From: Sphingomonas sp. Leaf20
GTDB lineage: Bacteria > Pseudomonadota > Alphaproteobacteria > Sphingomonadales > Sphingomonadaceae
DNA: 64,000 bases
NCBI RefSeq assembly: GCF_001421535.1
Contig: NZ_LMKN01000001.1
Span: forward strand, 1,338,267 to 1,402,266
Reading direction: 5' to 3'
Part shown: piece after piece, positions 8,124-17,265 of the stretch
Layout: every line of letters starts with the position of its first letter
Position numbering within the stretch: position 1 is the first letter of the stretch
Notes under the pieces: generated by a model
Told to the model about the DNA's origin: nothing
What the model saw: the letters and a program-made list of their open reading frames with translations, nothing else
Database searches by the model: none
Made by a program: the position numbers and the translations under genes

Positions 8124-9350
8124 ATGGCTCTTTTCGATCGTTTCCTGGCCCGGCAGGTAAAAACCGGCGAACTCACCCTGATCCACGCGGACGGCACGAC
8201 CAAGAAATTCGGCAAGCCCGATCCCGCCTATAATCCCGTCACGATCCGCCTCACCGCCCCCGGCGTCGCGGGGGCGATCATCCGCCACCCCGCGCTGGGT
8301 GCGGCGGAAGCGTTCATGGACGGACGCCTCGTCATCGACCGCGGCGATATCCGCGACCTCGTCAACCTGCTCAAGGGCAACAGCCCGTGGGAGCGCGGCG
8401 GCGGGCTCAATCCGTCGCTGCCGATCAAGCTGCTCGACAAGGTCGTCCACCGCGTGGACCGCGTGAACATGGCGCGTCGGTCGAAGAAGAACGTCGCGCA
8501 TCACTACGACCTGTCCGACCGGCTCTACGACCTCTTTCTGGACGCGGATCGCCAGTATAGCTGCGCGTACTTCACCGATCCCGGCAACAGCCTGGAAAAG
8601 GCACAGTCCGACAAGAAGGCGCACATCGCCGCCAAGCTCGCGATCGAGCCGGGGATGCGCGTGCTCGACATCGGCTGCGGCTGGGGCGGGATGGCGCTGT
8701 ACCTGCATGCGAAGACCGGCGCGGAAGTCCTCGGCGTGACGCTGAGCGAGGAACAGCTCAAGGTCGCGCGGCGCCGCGCCGAGGAGGCGGGCGTCGCCGA
8801 CAAGGTGAAATTCGAGCTGATCGACTATCGCGCGCTGACGGGGACGTTCGACCGGATCGTGTCGGTCGGGATGTTCGAGCATGTCGGGCCGCCGCAGTAC
8901 AAGGCGTTCTTCCGCAAGTGCCGCGACCTGTTGACGCACGACGGCGTGATGCTGCTCCACACGATCGGCCGGATGGGTGGCCCTGGCGTCACCGACACGT
9001 TCACGACCAAATATATCTTCCCCGGCGGCTACAACCCCGCGCTGTCGGAGATCGTGCGCGGCTATGAGGGGCTGAAGTTCTTCCCGACCGATATCGAGGT
9101 GCTGCGCGTCCATTACGCGCGGACGATCGACCTCTGGTACGACCGGACCGTGGCGGCAAAGGACGCGATCGTCGCGCTGTACGACGAGCGGTTCTACCGG
9201 ATGTGGACCTTCTACCTCGCGGGTGCCGCGGCGGCGTTCCGGACCGGGGGGATGGTCAATTACCAGATCCAGCTGTCGAAGAGCCGGATGACGCTGCCGC
9301 TGACGCGCGACTATATGTTCGAGGGCGAGCGGGCGTTGCGCGAGGGGTGA
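8124..9350 (+). CDS. cfa: Cyclopropane-fatty-acyl-phospholipid synthase family protein
   Basis: Residues 181-189 carry the SAM-binding LDIGCGWGG, preceded by the family segment HHYDLSDRLYDLFLD and followed by FDRIVSVGMFEHVG. These mark SAM-dependent enzymes that add a methylene bridge to unsaturated acyl chains of membrane phospholipids, usually in stationary phase or acid stress. At 408 residues it has the length expected for Cfa. The gene lies 49 bp after the molybdoenzyme gene on the same strand and is followed by an inverted REP pair. The exact product (cyclopropane or methyl-branched lipid) cannot be told. Confidence 0.93.
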   Translation: MALFDRFLARQVKTGELTLIHADGTTKKFGKPDPAYNPVTIRLTAPGVAGAIIRHPALGAAEAFMDGRLVIDRGDIRDLVNLLKGNSPWERGGGLNPSLPIKLLDKVVHRVDRVNMARRSKKNVAHHYDLSDRLYDLFLDADRQYSCAYFTDPGNSLEKAQSDKKAHIAAKLAIEPGMRVLDIGCGWGGMALYLHAKTGAEVLGVTLSEEQLKVARRRAEEAGVADKVKFELIDYRALTGTFDRIVSVGMFEHVGPPQYKAFFRKCRDLLTHDGVMLLHTIGRMGGPGVTDTFTTKYIFPGGYNPALSEIVRGYEGLKFFPTDIEVLRVHYARTIDLWYDRTVAAKDAIVALYDERFYRMWTFYLAGAAAAFRTGGMVNYQIQLSKSRMTLPLTRDYMFEGERALREG

Positions 9351-9386
9351 CGTCGGGCCGGCCGGTGCCACGTGATGTCCGGCCGT

Positions 9387-9484
9387 CCGTCATTCCCGCG
9401 GAGGCGGGAACCCAGACTGGCAGGCTCCGACGATGGAGCCGCTACGGTAGCCAGGCTGGATCCCCGCCGTCGCGGGGATGACGG
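9387..9484. repeat. Inverted pair of REP-like palindromes
   Basis: Units at 9387-9420 and 9451-9484 are imperfect inverted copies, each a hairpin of the GTCATYCCCGC type followed by a CCAGnCTGG tail. They occupy the gap between the convergent cfa and EF-hand genes, leaving about 30 bp between them. Confidence 0.7.
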
Positions 9485-9532
9485 CTTTATGCTGAGTCGC
9501 TCTAGAGCGGTGACCGCCTCATAGGCCTGACC

Positions 9533-9922
9533 TCAGCGGCCGCCCTGCATCTGCGACTTCGCGGCGGAGCGTTCGTCGCCGCCGATCTTGCCGTCCTTGT
9601 TTGCGTCATATTTCGCGAACGTCGCGGCGAGCAGCGCCTGCGCCTCGGGCTGCGTGACCTTGCCGTCCTTGTTCGCATCGGCGCTGGTGAACCAGAGATC
9701 GGCGAGACGCTTGGCGTGCACCGGGTCGGGGCGGCCCGGTCCGACCTTCATGTTGCCGATCCGCGCCTGCACCTCGGCGCGCGTCAGCACGCCGTCCTTG
9801 TTGGTGTCGGACGCCGCGAATTCGGCCTTGAACTTGGCGGCGGCGGACGCGCGTGTTTCCTGTGCGGCGAGCGGGGTCGCGAGACCGGCGAGAACAAGAA
9901 CGGTTAGCGTTTGGCGTAGCAC
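9533..9922 (-). CDS. Secreted EF-hand calcium-binding protein
   Basis: The 129-residue product has a signal peptide (LTVLVLAGLATPLAA) and three canonical EF-hand loops: D39-E50 (DTNKDGVLTRAE), D82-E93 (DANKDGKVTQPE) and D106-E117 (DANKDGKIGGDE). It should bind calcium in the periplasm or outside the cell; a partner or enzyme role is not evident. The GTG start at 9922 is preferred because it has GGAG about 10 nt upstream and gives an intact signal peptide; the open frame continues far upstream only as antisense to argG. It is divergent from argG. Confidence 0.87.
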   Translation of the reverse strand: MLRQTLTVLVLAGLATPLAAQETRASAAAKFKAEFAASDTNKDGVLTRAEVQARIGNMKVGPGRPDPVHAKRLADLWFTSADANKDGKVTQPEAQALLAATFAKYDANKDGKIGGDERSAAKSQMQGGR

Positions 9923-10051
9923 GGTCGGAACACTCCAATGAAACTGGGGGGCGCTTAGCGCGGGCTGGTTGTACGCGCCATGAATGCGCCCGGTTGCACG
10001 CGGGCCGTCCAGCGCATAGGGGCGCGGACATTGGATATTGCCCGAAGGACC

Positions 10052-11305
10052 ATGCCCGTGACCGATCAGATCAACCGCGCCGCCGGCGACGCCGGCATCA
10101 ATCGGGTGGTTCTCGCCTATTCCGGCGGCCTCGACACCAGCGTGATCCTGAAATGGCTCCAGCAGACCTATAACTGCGAAGTCGTCACCTTCACCGCCGA
10201 CCTGGGCCAGGGCGAGGAACTCGAGCCCGCGCGCGCCAAGGCCGAAATGATGGGCGTCAAGCCCGAGCACATCTTCGTCGACGACCTGCGCGAGGAATTC
10301 GTGCGCGATTACGTGTTCCCGATGATGCGCTCGAACGCGCTCTACGAGGGGCTGTATTTGCTCGGCACGTCGATCGCGCGGCCGCTGATCGCCAAGCGCC
10401 AGATCGAGATCGCCCGGATGGTCGGCGCCGACGCGGTCAGCCACGGCGCCACCGGCAAAGGCAACGACCAGGTCCGCTTCGAGCTCGGCTATTACGCGCT
10501 GTCGCCCGACATCAAGGTGATCGCACCGTGGCGCGAATGGGACCTGACCAGCCGCACCAGGCTGATCGAGTTCGCCGAACAGCACCAGATCCCGGTCAGC
10601 AAGGACAAGCGCGGCGAGGCCCCCTTCTCGACCGATGCGAACATGCTCCACACCTCGTCCGAGGGTCTGGTGCTCGAGAATCCGTGGGACGAGGTTCCCG
10701 ACTATGTCTATTCGCGCACGGTGAACCCCGAGGACGCGCCCGACGTCCCCGAATATATCACGATCGATTTCGAGCGTGGCGACGGCGTTGCGATCAACGG
10801 CGAGGGGATGAGCCCGGCGACGTTGCTGTCGACGCTCAACGACTATGGCCGTCGTCACGGCATCGGCCGTCTCGACCTGGTCGAGAACCGCTTCGTCGGC
10901 ATGAAGAGCCGCGGCATGTACGAGACGCCGGGCGGCACGATCTATCACCTCGCGCACCGCGGCATCGAGCAGCTGACGCTCGACCGCGGCGCGGCGCATC
11001 TGAAGGACGAGCTCGCGCCGCGCTATGCCGAGCTGCTGTACAACGGCTTCTGGTTCTCGCCCGAGCGCGAGATGCTCCAGGCAGCGATCGATCACAGCCA
11101 GGAAAAGGTCTCGGGCACGGTCCGGCTGAAGCTGTACAAGGGCGGCGTGTACGTGGTCGGCCGCAAGTCGCCCAACTCGCTGTACTCGGAAAAGGTCGTG
11201 ACGTTCGAGGACGACCAGGGCGCCTATGACCAGCGCGACGCGGCGGGCTTCATCAAGCTGAACGCGCTGCGCCTGCGCCTGCTCGGCCGCCGCGACCAGG
11301 TCTGA
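10052..11305 (+). CDS. argG: Argininosuccinate synthase
   Basis: ArgG joins citrulline and aspartate with ATP to make argininosuccinate, the penultimate step of arginine synthesis. The 417-residue protein has the PP-loop motif YSGGLDTS at residues 23-30, the [16 protein letters not shown] segment ([13 protein letters not shown]) and the [10 protein letters not shown] motif. The ATG at 10052 has AAGGA upstream; longer in-frame starts lack one. It is monocistronic in appearance, with a G+C-rich hairpin just after the stop. Confidence 0.97.
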   Translation: MPVTDQINRAAGDAGINRVVLAYSGGLDTSVILKWLQQTYNCEVVTFTADLGQGEELEPARAKAEMMGVKPEHIFVDDLREEFVRDYVFPMMRSNALYEGLYLLGTSIARPLIAKRQIEIARMVGADAVSHGATGKGNDQVRFELGYYALSPDIKVIAPWREWDLTSRTRLIEFAEQHQIPVSKDKRGEAPFSTDANMLHTSSEGLVLENPWDEVPDYVYSRTVNPEDAPDVPEYITIDFERGDGVAINGEGMSPATLLSTLNDYGRRHGIGRLDLVENRFVGMKSRGMYETPGGTIYHLAHRGIEQLTLDRGAAHLKDELAPRYAELLYNGFWFSPEREMLQAAIDHSQEKVSGTVRLKLYKGGVYVVGRKSPNSLYSEKVVTFEDDQGAYDQRDAAGFIKLNALRLRLLGRRDQV

Positions 11306-11316
11306 GCCGCGACGTT

Positions 11317-11346
11317 CCCCGGGGTGCCCTGCGCGGCACCCGGGGG
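11317..11346 (+). terminator. G+C-rich hairpin after argG, possible terminator
   Basis: GGGTGCC pairs with GGCACCC, extended by a CCCC/GGGG outer stem with one mismatch. There is no T-tract, so intrinsic termination is uncertain; it may mark a Rho-dependent 3' end. Confidence 0.4.
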
Positions 11347-11445
11347 CCGGACGTTCGGCGGTGTTAACGCCCGAAGCGAATTCCGTCGCAACCGCGCAAC
11401 GTCGACGCTTGTCGAAGCCCCCCTCCCGGCGCTAGGCGTCGAGGG

Positions 11446-13041
11446 ATGGCGCGGGGGACAACCACGGAACTTCACTGGTGGCAGACGCGCACGTTCGTCG
11501 CGTGCGTCGCCTTGGCCTCGATCATCCCGCTGTTGTGGCCGGAGATCCCGCCACTGGTCGACCTGCCGGGACATATGGGGCGCTACCGCGTCCAACTGGC
11601 GATCGGCGACAATCCGTGGCTGAGCCAATGGTATGATTTCCGGTGGCAGCTGATCGGCAATCTCGGCGTCGATCTGCTGATCGAGCCGCTTGCGCCGATC
11701 TTCGGCCTAGAGCTGGCGGTCAAGCTGATCATGATGGCGATCCCGGCGCTGACGGTGACCGGGTTGTTGTGGATCGCGCGCGAGGTCCATGGCCGGATCC
11801 CCGCGACCGCGCTGTTCGCGCTGCCGCTCGCCTACAGCTATCCCTTCCAGTTCGGCTTTGCCAATTTCGCGCTGGCGATGGCGCTCGCGCTCAACCTGTT
11901 CGCCTTCTGGGTCCGGCTCGGGCGGCTGGGCAAACTGCGGTTGCGCACGATCCTGTTCGTCCCCGCCTCGTGCCTGTTGTGGCTGTGCCATACGTTCGGC
12001 TGGGGCGTGCTCGGCGTGCTCGCCTTCTCCGCCGAGCTGATCCGCCAGCACGATATCCGCAAGGACGCGATCCGCGACAGCGGCGCGTCGCATGGCTGGG
12101 TGAGCGCGATCGTCCGCGCCGGGATCAACTGCATCCCGCTCGCGCTGCCGATGGTGATGATGGTGCTGTGGCGGTCGGGCGACCATGTCACCGGCAAGAC
12201 GCAGGACTGGTTCAACTGGCGCTGGAAGATGAACTGGATCACGATGGTCCTGCGCGACCGGTGGATGGCGTTCGACATCGCGTCGGTCACCGTTCTCTTC
12301 ATCATCCTGTTCCGCGGCATCCGCGACCAGACGATCGAATATTCGCGCAACCTGTCGCTGTCCGCGCTGTTCCTGCTGCTGGTCTATATCCTGTTGCCGC
12401 GGATCGTGTTCGGATCCGCCTATGCCGACATGCGGCTCGCGCCGTTCATGCTCGCCTTCGCGATCATCGCGCTGCGCCCGCGGCACGGGCTGTCGCTGCG
12501 CGGCGCGGCGGTGCTCGCAGTGCTCGGGTTCAGCTTCTTCGCGGTTCGACTGGCGGGCACGACGATCAGCTACCTGATCTACGACCGGTCATACGACCAG
12601 GCGATCGCCGCGATCGACACGCTGCCCGAGCGTGCGCGCGTCGTTTCGTTCGTCGGCCGGCGCTGTCGCGACGACTGGGCCTATTCGCGGCTCGAGCATG
12701 TGCCCGGGCTGTTGCTCGAGCGCCGGCTGGCGTTTGCCAACGATCAATGGTCGATGGCAGGCGGACAGCTGATGACGACACGCTATCCCGCCGCGCGCGG
12801 CTTTTCGCACGACCCGTCGGAAATCGTGTCCGACATCCGCTGCCGTGGCCAGTTCTGGCGGCCGATCTCGACCGCGCTCGAGCATTTCCCGCGCGCGGCG
12901 TTCGACTATGTCTGGCTGATCCACCCGCCGGCGTTCGACCCGGCGCTGATCCACGACCTGACGCTGATCCGCCGCGACGGCACCAGCGCGCTGTTCAAGG
13001 TCAATCGGACGGTAACGCCCCGCCCCGCCGAAACGGAGTGA
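11446..13041 (+). CDS. Polytopic membrane protein of GT-C glycosyltransferase-like architecture, function unknown
   Basis: A 531-residue protein with roughly ten hydrophobic segments between residues 15 and 385 and a soluble C-terminal part of about 140 residues. The early loop LVDLPGHMGRYRVQ contains an acidic residue and histidine where GT-C enzymes carry catalytic residues, and the overall design resembles polyprenyl-phosphate-dependent glycosyltransferases. I do not recognise a specific family. GAGG lies just before the ATG. Its 3' end overlaps the converging GNAT-like gene by 41 bp, so both C-termini are encoded on opposite strands of the same DNA. Confidence 0.7.
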   Translation: MARGTTTELHWWQTRTFVACVALASIIPLLWPEIPPLVDLPGHMGRYRVQLAIGDNPWLSQWYDFRWQLIGNLGVDLLIEPLAPIFGLELAVKLIMMAIPALTVTGLLWIAREVHGRIPATALFALPLAYSYPFQFGFANFALAMALALNLFAFWVRLGRLGKLRLRTILFVPASCLLWLCHTFGWGVLGVLAFSAELIRQHDIRKDAIRDSGASHGWVSAIVRAGINCIPLALPMVMMVLWRSGDHVTGKTQDWFNWRWKMNWITMVLRDRWMAFDIASVTVLFIILFRGIRDQTIEYSRNLSLSALFLLLVYILLPRIVFGSAYADMRLAPFMLAFAIIALRPRHGLSLRGAAVLAVLGFSFFAVRLAGTTISYLIYDRSYDQAIAAIDTLPERARVVSFVGRRCRDDWAYSRLEHVPGLLLERRLAFANDQWSMAGGQLMTTRYPAARGFSHDPSEIVSDIRCRGQFWRPISTALEHFPRAAFDYVWLIHPPAFDPALIHDLTLIRRDGTSALFKVNRTVTPRPAETE

Positions 13042-14149
13042 GTTCGCCAAGATAGTCGCGATCGGCGGCGACCGCCTCGCGCTCGCGCTCGAGGAAGTCG
13101 GCGATCGCGCGGCGGAACCCCGCGTCGGGAATATAATGCGCGGAATAGGTCGCGACAGGTGCATAGCCGCGCGCGAGCTTGTGTTCACCCTGCGCGCCCG
13201 CCTCGACCGTCTGCAGACCGCGCGCGATCGCGGCGTCGATCGCCTGGTAATAGCAGAGCTCGAAATGGAGGAACGGCACCTCCTCGGTCGCGCCCCAATA
13301 GCGACCATAGAGCGTGTCCTCGCCGATCAGGTTCAGCGCCCCCGCGATCGGTACGCCGTCGCGCTCGGCGAGGATCAGCAGGATCCGGTCGCCCATCGTC
13401 GCGCCGATCGTGTCGAAGAAACCCCGCGTCAGATAGGGCTGGCCCCATTTGCGGCTGCCCGTGTCCTGATAGAAGACCCAGAACGCATCCCAGTGCGCCG
13501 GCGTGATATCGGCCCCGCTCAGGTGGCGGATCGTCAGCCCCTCGACCGCCGCCGCGCGCTCCTTGCGGATCGCCTTGCGCTTGCGGCTGGCGAGCGCGGC
13601 GAGGAAATCGTCGAAGCTCGCATAGCCGGCGTTCCGCCAGTGGAACTGCGTCCCTTGCCGGATGAGCCAGCCCGCCGCCTCGAACGCGGCGACCTCGTCG
13701 GGCGCGATGAAGGTCGCATGCGCCGACGAGAGCCCGCTCTGGTCGGTGACCGCCTCGACGGCGGCGATCAGCGCCGGCGCGAGCGTCGGGTCGCGCAACA
13801 GCAGCCGCGGGCCGGGCACCGGGCTGAACGGCGCGCACAGCTGGAGCTTTGGATAATAGCGCCCACCCGCGCGCTCCCAGGCGTCCGCCCAGGCGTGGTC
13901 GAAGACATATTCGCCCTGGCTGTGGCTCTTGGCATAGGCCGGGGCGATCGCGGCGGGCGTCCCGTCGTCATCGTCGATGACGATCGGCAACGCCTGCCAT
14001 CCCGAACGCCCGCCGACGCTGCCCGAGGTTTCGAGCGCGGCGAGGAAGTCATGGCCGACAAAGGGATTGCCCTCGCCTGCGCACGCGTTCCAGTCCTTGG
14101 CGGCGATTGCGACGACGCCTGAGGCGATGCGGGCTGAGAGGGCGGTCAT
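13001..14149 (-). CDS. DUF482 / GNAT-fold N-acyltransferase
   Basis: The 382-residue protein belongs to the DUF482 (peptidogalycan biosynthesis-like) group with a GNAT fold. Typical segments are NPFVGHDFLAALE near the start, RKRKAIRKERAAA, FYQDTGSRKWGQPYL and GEHKLARGY near the end. Substrates of this group are not established; FemAB-like aminoacyl transfer and acetylation have been suggested. The ATG lies inside the 3' arm of a perfect hairpin that also covers its AGGGG ribosome site. It follows the RidA gene on the same strand, so translation may be coupled to that gene. Confidence 0.85.
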   Translation of the reverse strand: MTALSARIASGVVAIAAKDWNACAGEGNPFVGHDFLAALETSGSVGGRSGWQALPIVIDDDDGTPAAIAPAYAKSHSQGEYVFDHAWADAWERAGGRYYPKLQLCAPFSPVPGPRLLLRDPTLAPALIAAVEAVTDQSGLSSAHATFIAPDEVAAFEAAGWLIRQGTQFHWRNAGYASFDDFLAALASRKRKAIRKERAAAVEGLTIRHLSGADITPAHWDAFWVFYQDTGSRKWGQPYLTRGFFDTIGATMGDRILLILAERDGVPIAGALNLIGEDTLYGRYWGATEEVPFLHFELCYYQAIDAAIARGLQTVEAGAQGEHKLARGYAPVATYSAHYIPDAGFRRAIADFLEREREAVAADRDYLGELTPFRRGGALPSD

Positions 14150-14172
14150 GTGCCCCTAAAATAGGGGCACAT
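14148..14172 (-). promoter_or_regulatory. Hairpin sequestering the ribosome site and start codon of the GNAT-like gene
   Basis: ATGTGCCCCTA and its exact complement form an 11-bp stem with a 3-nt loop. On the leftward mRNA the 3' arm contains AGGGG and most of the AUG of the GNAT-like gene. It begins 9 nt after the RidA stop. An 8-codon reading frame starting at the 5' arm ends in a stop that overlaps that AUG. The structure is seen; regulation by it is inferred. Confidence 0.55.
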
Positions 14173-14181
14173 GCGTCAGGC

Positions 14182-14649
14182 TCAAGCGGCGGAGACCTGG
14201 ACGATCGCGTCGATCTCGACCGCGGCGCCGAGCGGCAGGACGGGCACGCCGACCGCCGAGCGCGCATGCTTGCCGGCATCGCCAAACAGCTGGACCATCA
14301 GGTCGGACGCGCCGTTGGCGACCTTGGGCTGGTCGGTGAAGTCGCCGTGCGAGTTGACGAACACGCCGAGCTTCACGATCCGCTCGACACGGCCGAGCGA
14401 GCCGAGCGCCGCCTTCATCTGCGCGACGAGCATCAGCGCGCAACGCTGTGCCGCATCCTGCCCGTCCTCGAGCGAGACGCCGTCGCCGAGGCGGCCGGTG
14501 ACGATCTGGCCGTCCTTGAAGGGCAGCTGGCCCGAGATGTGGAGCAACCCGTTCGCCTCGACGGCGGGAACATAGGAGGCGACGGGGGCGGCGGCCTGCG
14601 GCAAGGCGAGGCCAAGCTCTTCGAGCTTGCGGTCGATACGATCGGTCAT
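14182..14649 (-). CDS. RidA family enamine/imine deaminase
   Basis: RidA-type proteins hydrolyse reactive enamine/imine intermediates such as 2-aminoacrylate. The 155-residue protein shows the longer bacterial subfamily form with NGLLHISGQLPF, RCALMLVAQMKAAL, VKLGVFVNSHGDF and a final VGVPVLPLGAAVEIDAIV that carries the conserved acidic residue. The usual arginine of the archetype is not in its standard place, so the substrate may differ. It is the first gene of a likely two-gene unit with the GNAT-like gene. The helicase start-to-stop direction is the same, with a 49-bp gap upstream. Confidence 0.87.
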   Translation of the reverse strand: MTDRIDRKLEELGLALPQAAAPVASYVPAVEANGLLHISGQLPFKDGQIVTGRLGDGVSLEDGQDAAQRCALMLVAQMKAALGSLGRVERIVKLGVFVNSHGDFTDQPKVANGASDLMVQLFGDAGKHARSAVGVPVLPLGAAVEIDAIVQVSAA

Positions 14650-14698
14650 GTCCGCGGTCTCACCACAAGCGCGGGGCTCCGGTCAAGCGGGGGACGCA

Positions 14699-17131
14699 TC
14701 AGTCGATCCGCATCGCCTCGGCCGCCAGCGCCTCGGCCTCGACGAGCAGCGCGTCGTCGGCGGTGTTGGTCGCGACTTTCTCGCGCCCGATCAACGTGAG
14801 CACGGGCACCGCGAGCGGGGTCACGCGGTCGAGATCGACGTGCAGCATCGTCGCCGCCGCGCGGTCGAGCAGCCCGGCGAGGCGGCCGACATCGGTCATC
14901 CGTGCGCGCGCGTCCGCCCATGCCGCTTCGAGCAGCAGGTGCGTCGGCTCGTATTTGCGCAGCACGTCGTAGATCAGGTCGGTCGAGAAGGTGACCTGCC
15001 GTCCGGTCTTGCGCTTGCCGGGATGCTGGCGCTCGACCAGCCCGCCGATCACCGCGACCTCGCGAAACGCACGCTTGAGCAGATGCGATTGCTGCACCCA
15101 GTCGACGAACTCGTGCTCGAGAATGTCGGCGGAGAACAGCGCGGCGGGGTCGGTGATCTTCTCGAGGCCGTAGACGGCGAGCGCATAGTCGTTCGCGACG
15201 AAGCCGAGCGGCTTCAGTCCGAGCGTCTCCATGCGCCGGGTCACGAGCATGCCGAGCGACTGGTGCGCGTTCCACCCCTCGAAGCTGTAGGCGATCATGT
15301 AATGCCGCCCCTCGCGCGGGAACGTCTCGACCAGCAACTGCCCGGGTTCGGGCAGGACCGAGCGCAGCCGCTGATATTCGAGCCATTCGCGGACGTCGTC
15401 GGGGAAGCGCGCCCATTCGCCGGGATGCGCGAGAAAGCCGCGGACGCGGTCGGCAAGGTTGGTCGACAGCGGCATGCGGCTGCCGCCATAGGTCGGGATG
15501 CGCGCGGGTTTCGACGTCGCGCGGACGACGAGATCCTCGGTATCGATCTTCATCACCTCGAGGCTGAGACCCGCGAAGAAGAAGGTGTCGCCGTGGCTGA
15601 GCTGTGCGGCGAACCCCTCCTCGACGCGGCCTAGCGCGCGGCCATTGCCGAACCGGACGTTGAGCATCGTCGCCTCGACGATGATGCCCGCGTTGAGGCG
15701 GTGCTGCGCGATGAACTTGGGGTGGCTGATACGCCAGGTGCCGTCGGGATCCTGCGTCAGGCGCTTGAACCGGTCATAGGCCTTGAGGCTGTAGCCGCCG
15801 TCGCGGATGAAGCCGAGCACCCGCTCGAACGTCTCGGTCGGCAATGCCGAATAGGGCAGCGCGGACCGGATCTCGTCGAGCAGGTCGGCCTCGCGGAACG
15901 GTGCAGCGCACGCACAGGCCATGACGTGCTGCGCGAGCACGTCGAGCGCGCCGACGCGGAACAGGTCGGGGTCGAGCTCGCCCGCCTCGACCGCGTCGAG
16001 CGCGGCCCGCGCCTCGAGATACTCGAACCGGTTGCCCGGGACGAGAATCGCCTCGCTCGCCTCGTCGAGCCGGTGGTTCGCGCGGCCGATCCGCTGGAGC
16101 AGCCGCGACGAGCCCTTGGGCGCCCCCATCTGGATCACGCAGTCGACATTGCCCCAGTCGACCCCCAGGTCGAGGCTGGCGGTGGCGACCAGCGCGCGCA
16201 GCTTGCCGTCCGCCATCGCGCCCTCGACCTTGCGTCGCGCCTCGCGGGCGAGGCTGCCGTGGTGGACGCCGATCGGCAGGTTGTTCGCGTTGACCTTCCA
16301 CAGGTCCTGGAAGATCAGCTCGGCGAGGCTGCGCGTGTTGCAGAACACGATCGTCGTGCCGTGCGACTCGATCTCGGCCATGACCTGTTCGGCGGCGTAG
16401 CGACCCGAATGTCCCGACCACGGGATGCGGCCCTCGGGCAGCAGGATTGCGATGTTCGGGTCCGCGCCGGGCTCGCCGTCGACCATCGTGACCTGGTCGA
16501 TGTCGCCATCGGGCGCGAGCCAGGCACGATAGCCGTCCGCATCCGCGACCGTCGCCGACAGCGCGACGCGGCGCATTCCCGGCGCGATCTTCTGCAGCCG
16601 CGCCATGCACAGCGAGAGCAGGTCGCCGCGCTTGCCCGTCGCGAACGCGTGAACCTCGTCGACGATGATCGTCCGGATCCCCGCGAAGATCGTCAGGCTG
16701 TCGGGATAGCTCAGCAGCAGCGACAGCGATTCGGGCGTGGTCAGCAGGATCTGCGGCGGCTTGATCCGCTGTCGCGCCTTGCGGTCGGACGGCGTGTCGC
16801 CGGTGCGCGTCTCGACGCGGATGTCGACGCCCATTTCCTCGATCGGCGTCAGCAGATTGCGCTGGACGTCGACCGCGAGCGCCTTCAGCGGCGAGACATA
16901 GAGCGTGTGGAGCCCCTCGGTCGGCGCGTCGATCAGCTCCGCGAGCGTCGGCAGGAACCCCGCAAGCGTCTTGCCCGCGCCGGTCGCGGCGACGAGCAGC
17001 GCATGCTCGCCCGCGCGCGCGGCATCGAGCATGTCGCGCTGATGCCGACGCGGCTGCCACCCCCGCGTCGCGAACCAGCTTTCAAGGGGCAAGGGCAGTT
17101 TGGTCACGCAACGTTCACGCATCGTCGTCAT
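14699..17131 (-). CDS. Ligase-associated DNA damage response DEXH-box helicase (Lhr-type)
   Basis: The 810-residue enzyme is an Lhr-core helicase of the ligase-associated subgroup. Walker A ATGAGKT is at residues 49-55, DEVH at 158-161, SAT in RRVALSAT, and the second RecA domain has IGRANHR. This subgroup normally clusters with an MBL exonuclease, an ATP-dependent ligase and a metallophosphoesterase in a DNA repair set; all three are in this window. The start at 17131 gives a normal N-terminus before LPLPLESWF. It is divergent from a secreted-protein gene over a short region holding 15-bp tandem repeats. Confidence 0.94.
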   Translation of the reverse strand: MTTMRERCVTKLPLPLESWFATRGWQPRRHQRDMLDAARAGEHALLVAATGAGKTLAGFLPTLAELIDAPTEGLHTLYVSPLKALAVDVQRNLLTPIEEMGVDIRVETRTGDTPSDRKARQRIKPPQILLTTPESLSLLLSYPDSLTIFAGIRTIIVDEVHAFATGKRGDLLSLCMARLQKIAPGMRRVALSATVADADGYRAWLAPDGDIDQVTMVDGEPGADPNIAILLPEGRIPWSGHSGRYAAEQVMAEIESHGTTIVFCNTRSLAELIFQDLWKVNANNLPIGVHHGSLAREARRKVEGAMADGKLRALVATASLDLGVDWGNVDCVIQMGAPKGSSRLLQRIGRANHRLDEASEAILVPGNRFEYLEARAALDAVEAGELDPDLFRVGALDVLAQHVMACACAAPFREADLLDEIRSALPYSALPTETFERVLGFIRDGGYSLKAYDRFKRLTQDPDGTWRISHPKFIAQHRLNAGIIVEATMLNVRFGNGRALGRVEEGFAAQLSHGDTFFFAGLSLEVMKIDTEDLVVRATSKPARIPTYGGSRMPLSTNLADRVRGFLAHPGEWARFPDDVREWLEYQRLRSVLPEPGQLLVETFPREGRHYMIAYSFEGWNAHQSLGMLVTRRMETLGLKPLGFVANDYALAVYGLEKITDPAALFSADILEHEFVDWVQQSHLLKRAFREVAVIGGLVERQHPGKRKTGRQVTFSTDLIYDVLRKYEPTHLLLEAAWADARARMTDVGRLAGLLDRAAATMLHVDLDRVTPLAVPVLTLIGREKVATNTADDALLVEAEALAAEAMRID

Positions 17132-17242
17132 ATGGGGGCGGTGCGCCCCATCGCCATGGACCCTGTTGCTATGGATCTCATAGGCATGGACCCCATCGGC
17201 ATGGTTGGCGCCCGGCGATCGAGCCCGATCGGCGTCGGATAG
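17132..17242 (+). CDS. Possible 36-residue peptide made of pentapeptide repeats
   Basis: An ATG directly beside the helicase start opens a 36-codon frame read the other way. Its middle is a degenerate five-residue repeat (IAMDP, VAMDL, IGMDP, IGMVG) produced by a 15-bp DNA repeat. There is no good ribosome site, and the frame lies in the divergent promoter gap. It may be only the reading of a DNA repeat. Confidence 0.2.
   Translation: MGAVRPIAMDPVAMDLIGMDPIGMVGARRSSPIGVG
17156..17209. repeat. 15-bp tandem repeat array in a divergent promoter region
   Basis: Three and a half units of a 15-bp sequence, best unit ATGGACCCCATCGGC (17186-17200), at 17156, 17171, 17186 and 17201. Units differ at two to six positions. 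The array lies between the divergent helicase and secreted-protein genes. Confidence 0.7.
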
Positions 17243-17265
17243 TTTCCCGCAACGAAAGGCTCCTG

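Noticed and set aside
15701..17242. 513-codon open frame opposite the helicase gene
   Set aside because: It lies opposite well-supported helicase motifs; composition is Arg/Val/Asp-rich shadow. Only its last 36 codons, outside the helicase gene, were kept as a weak candidate.
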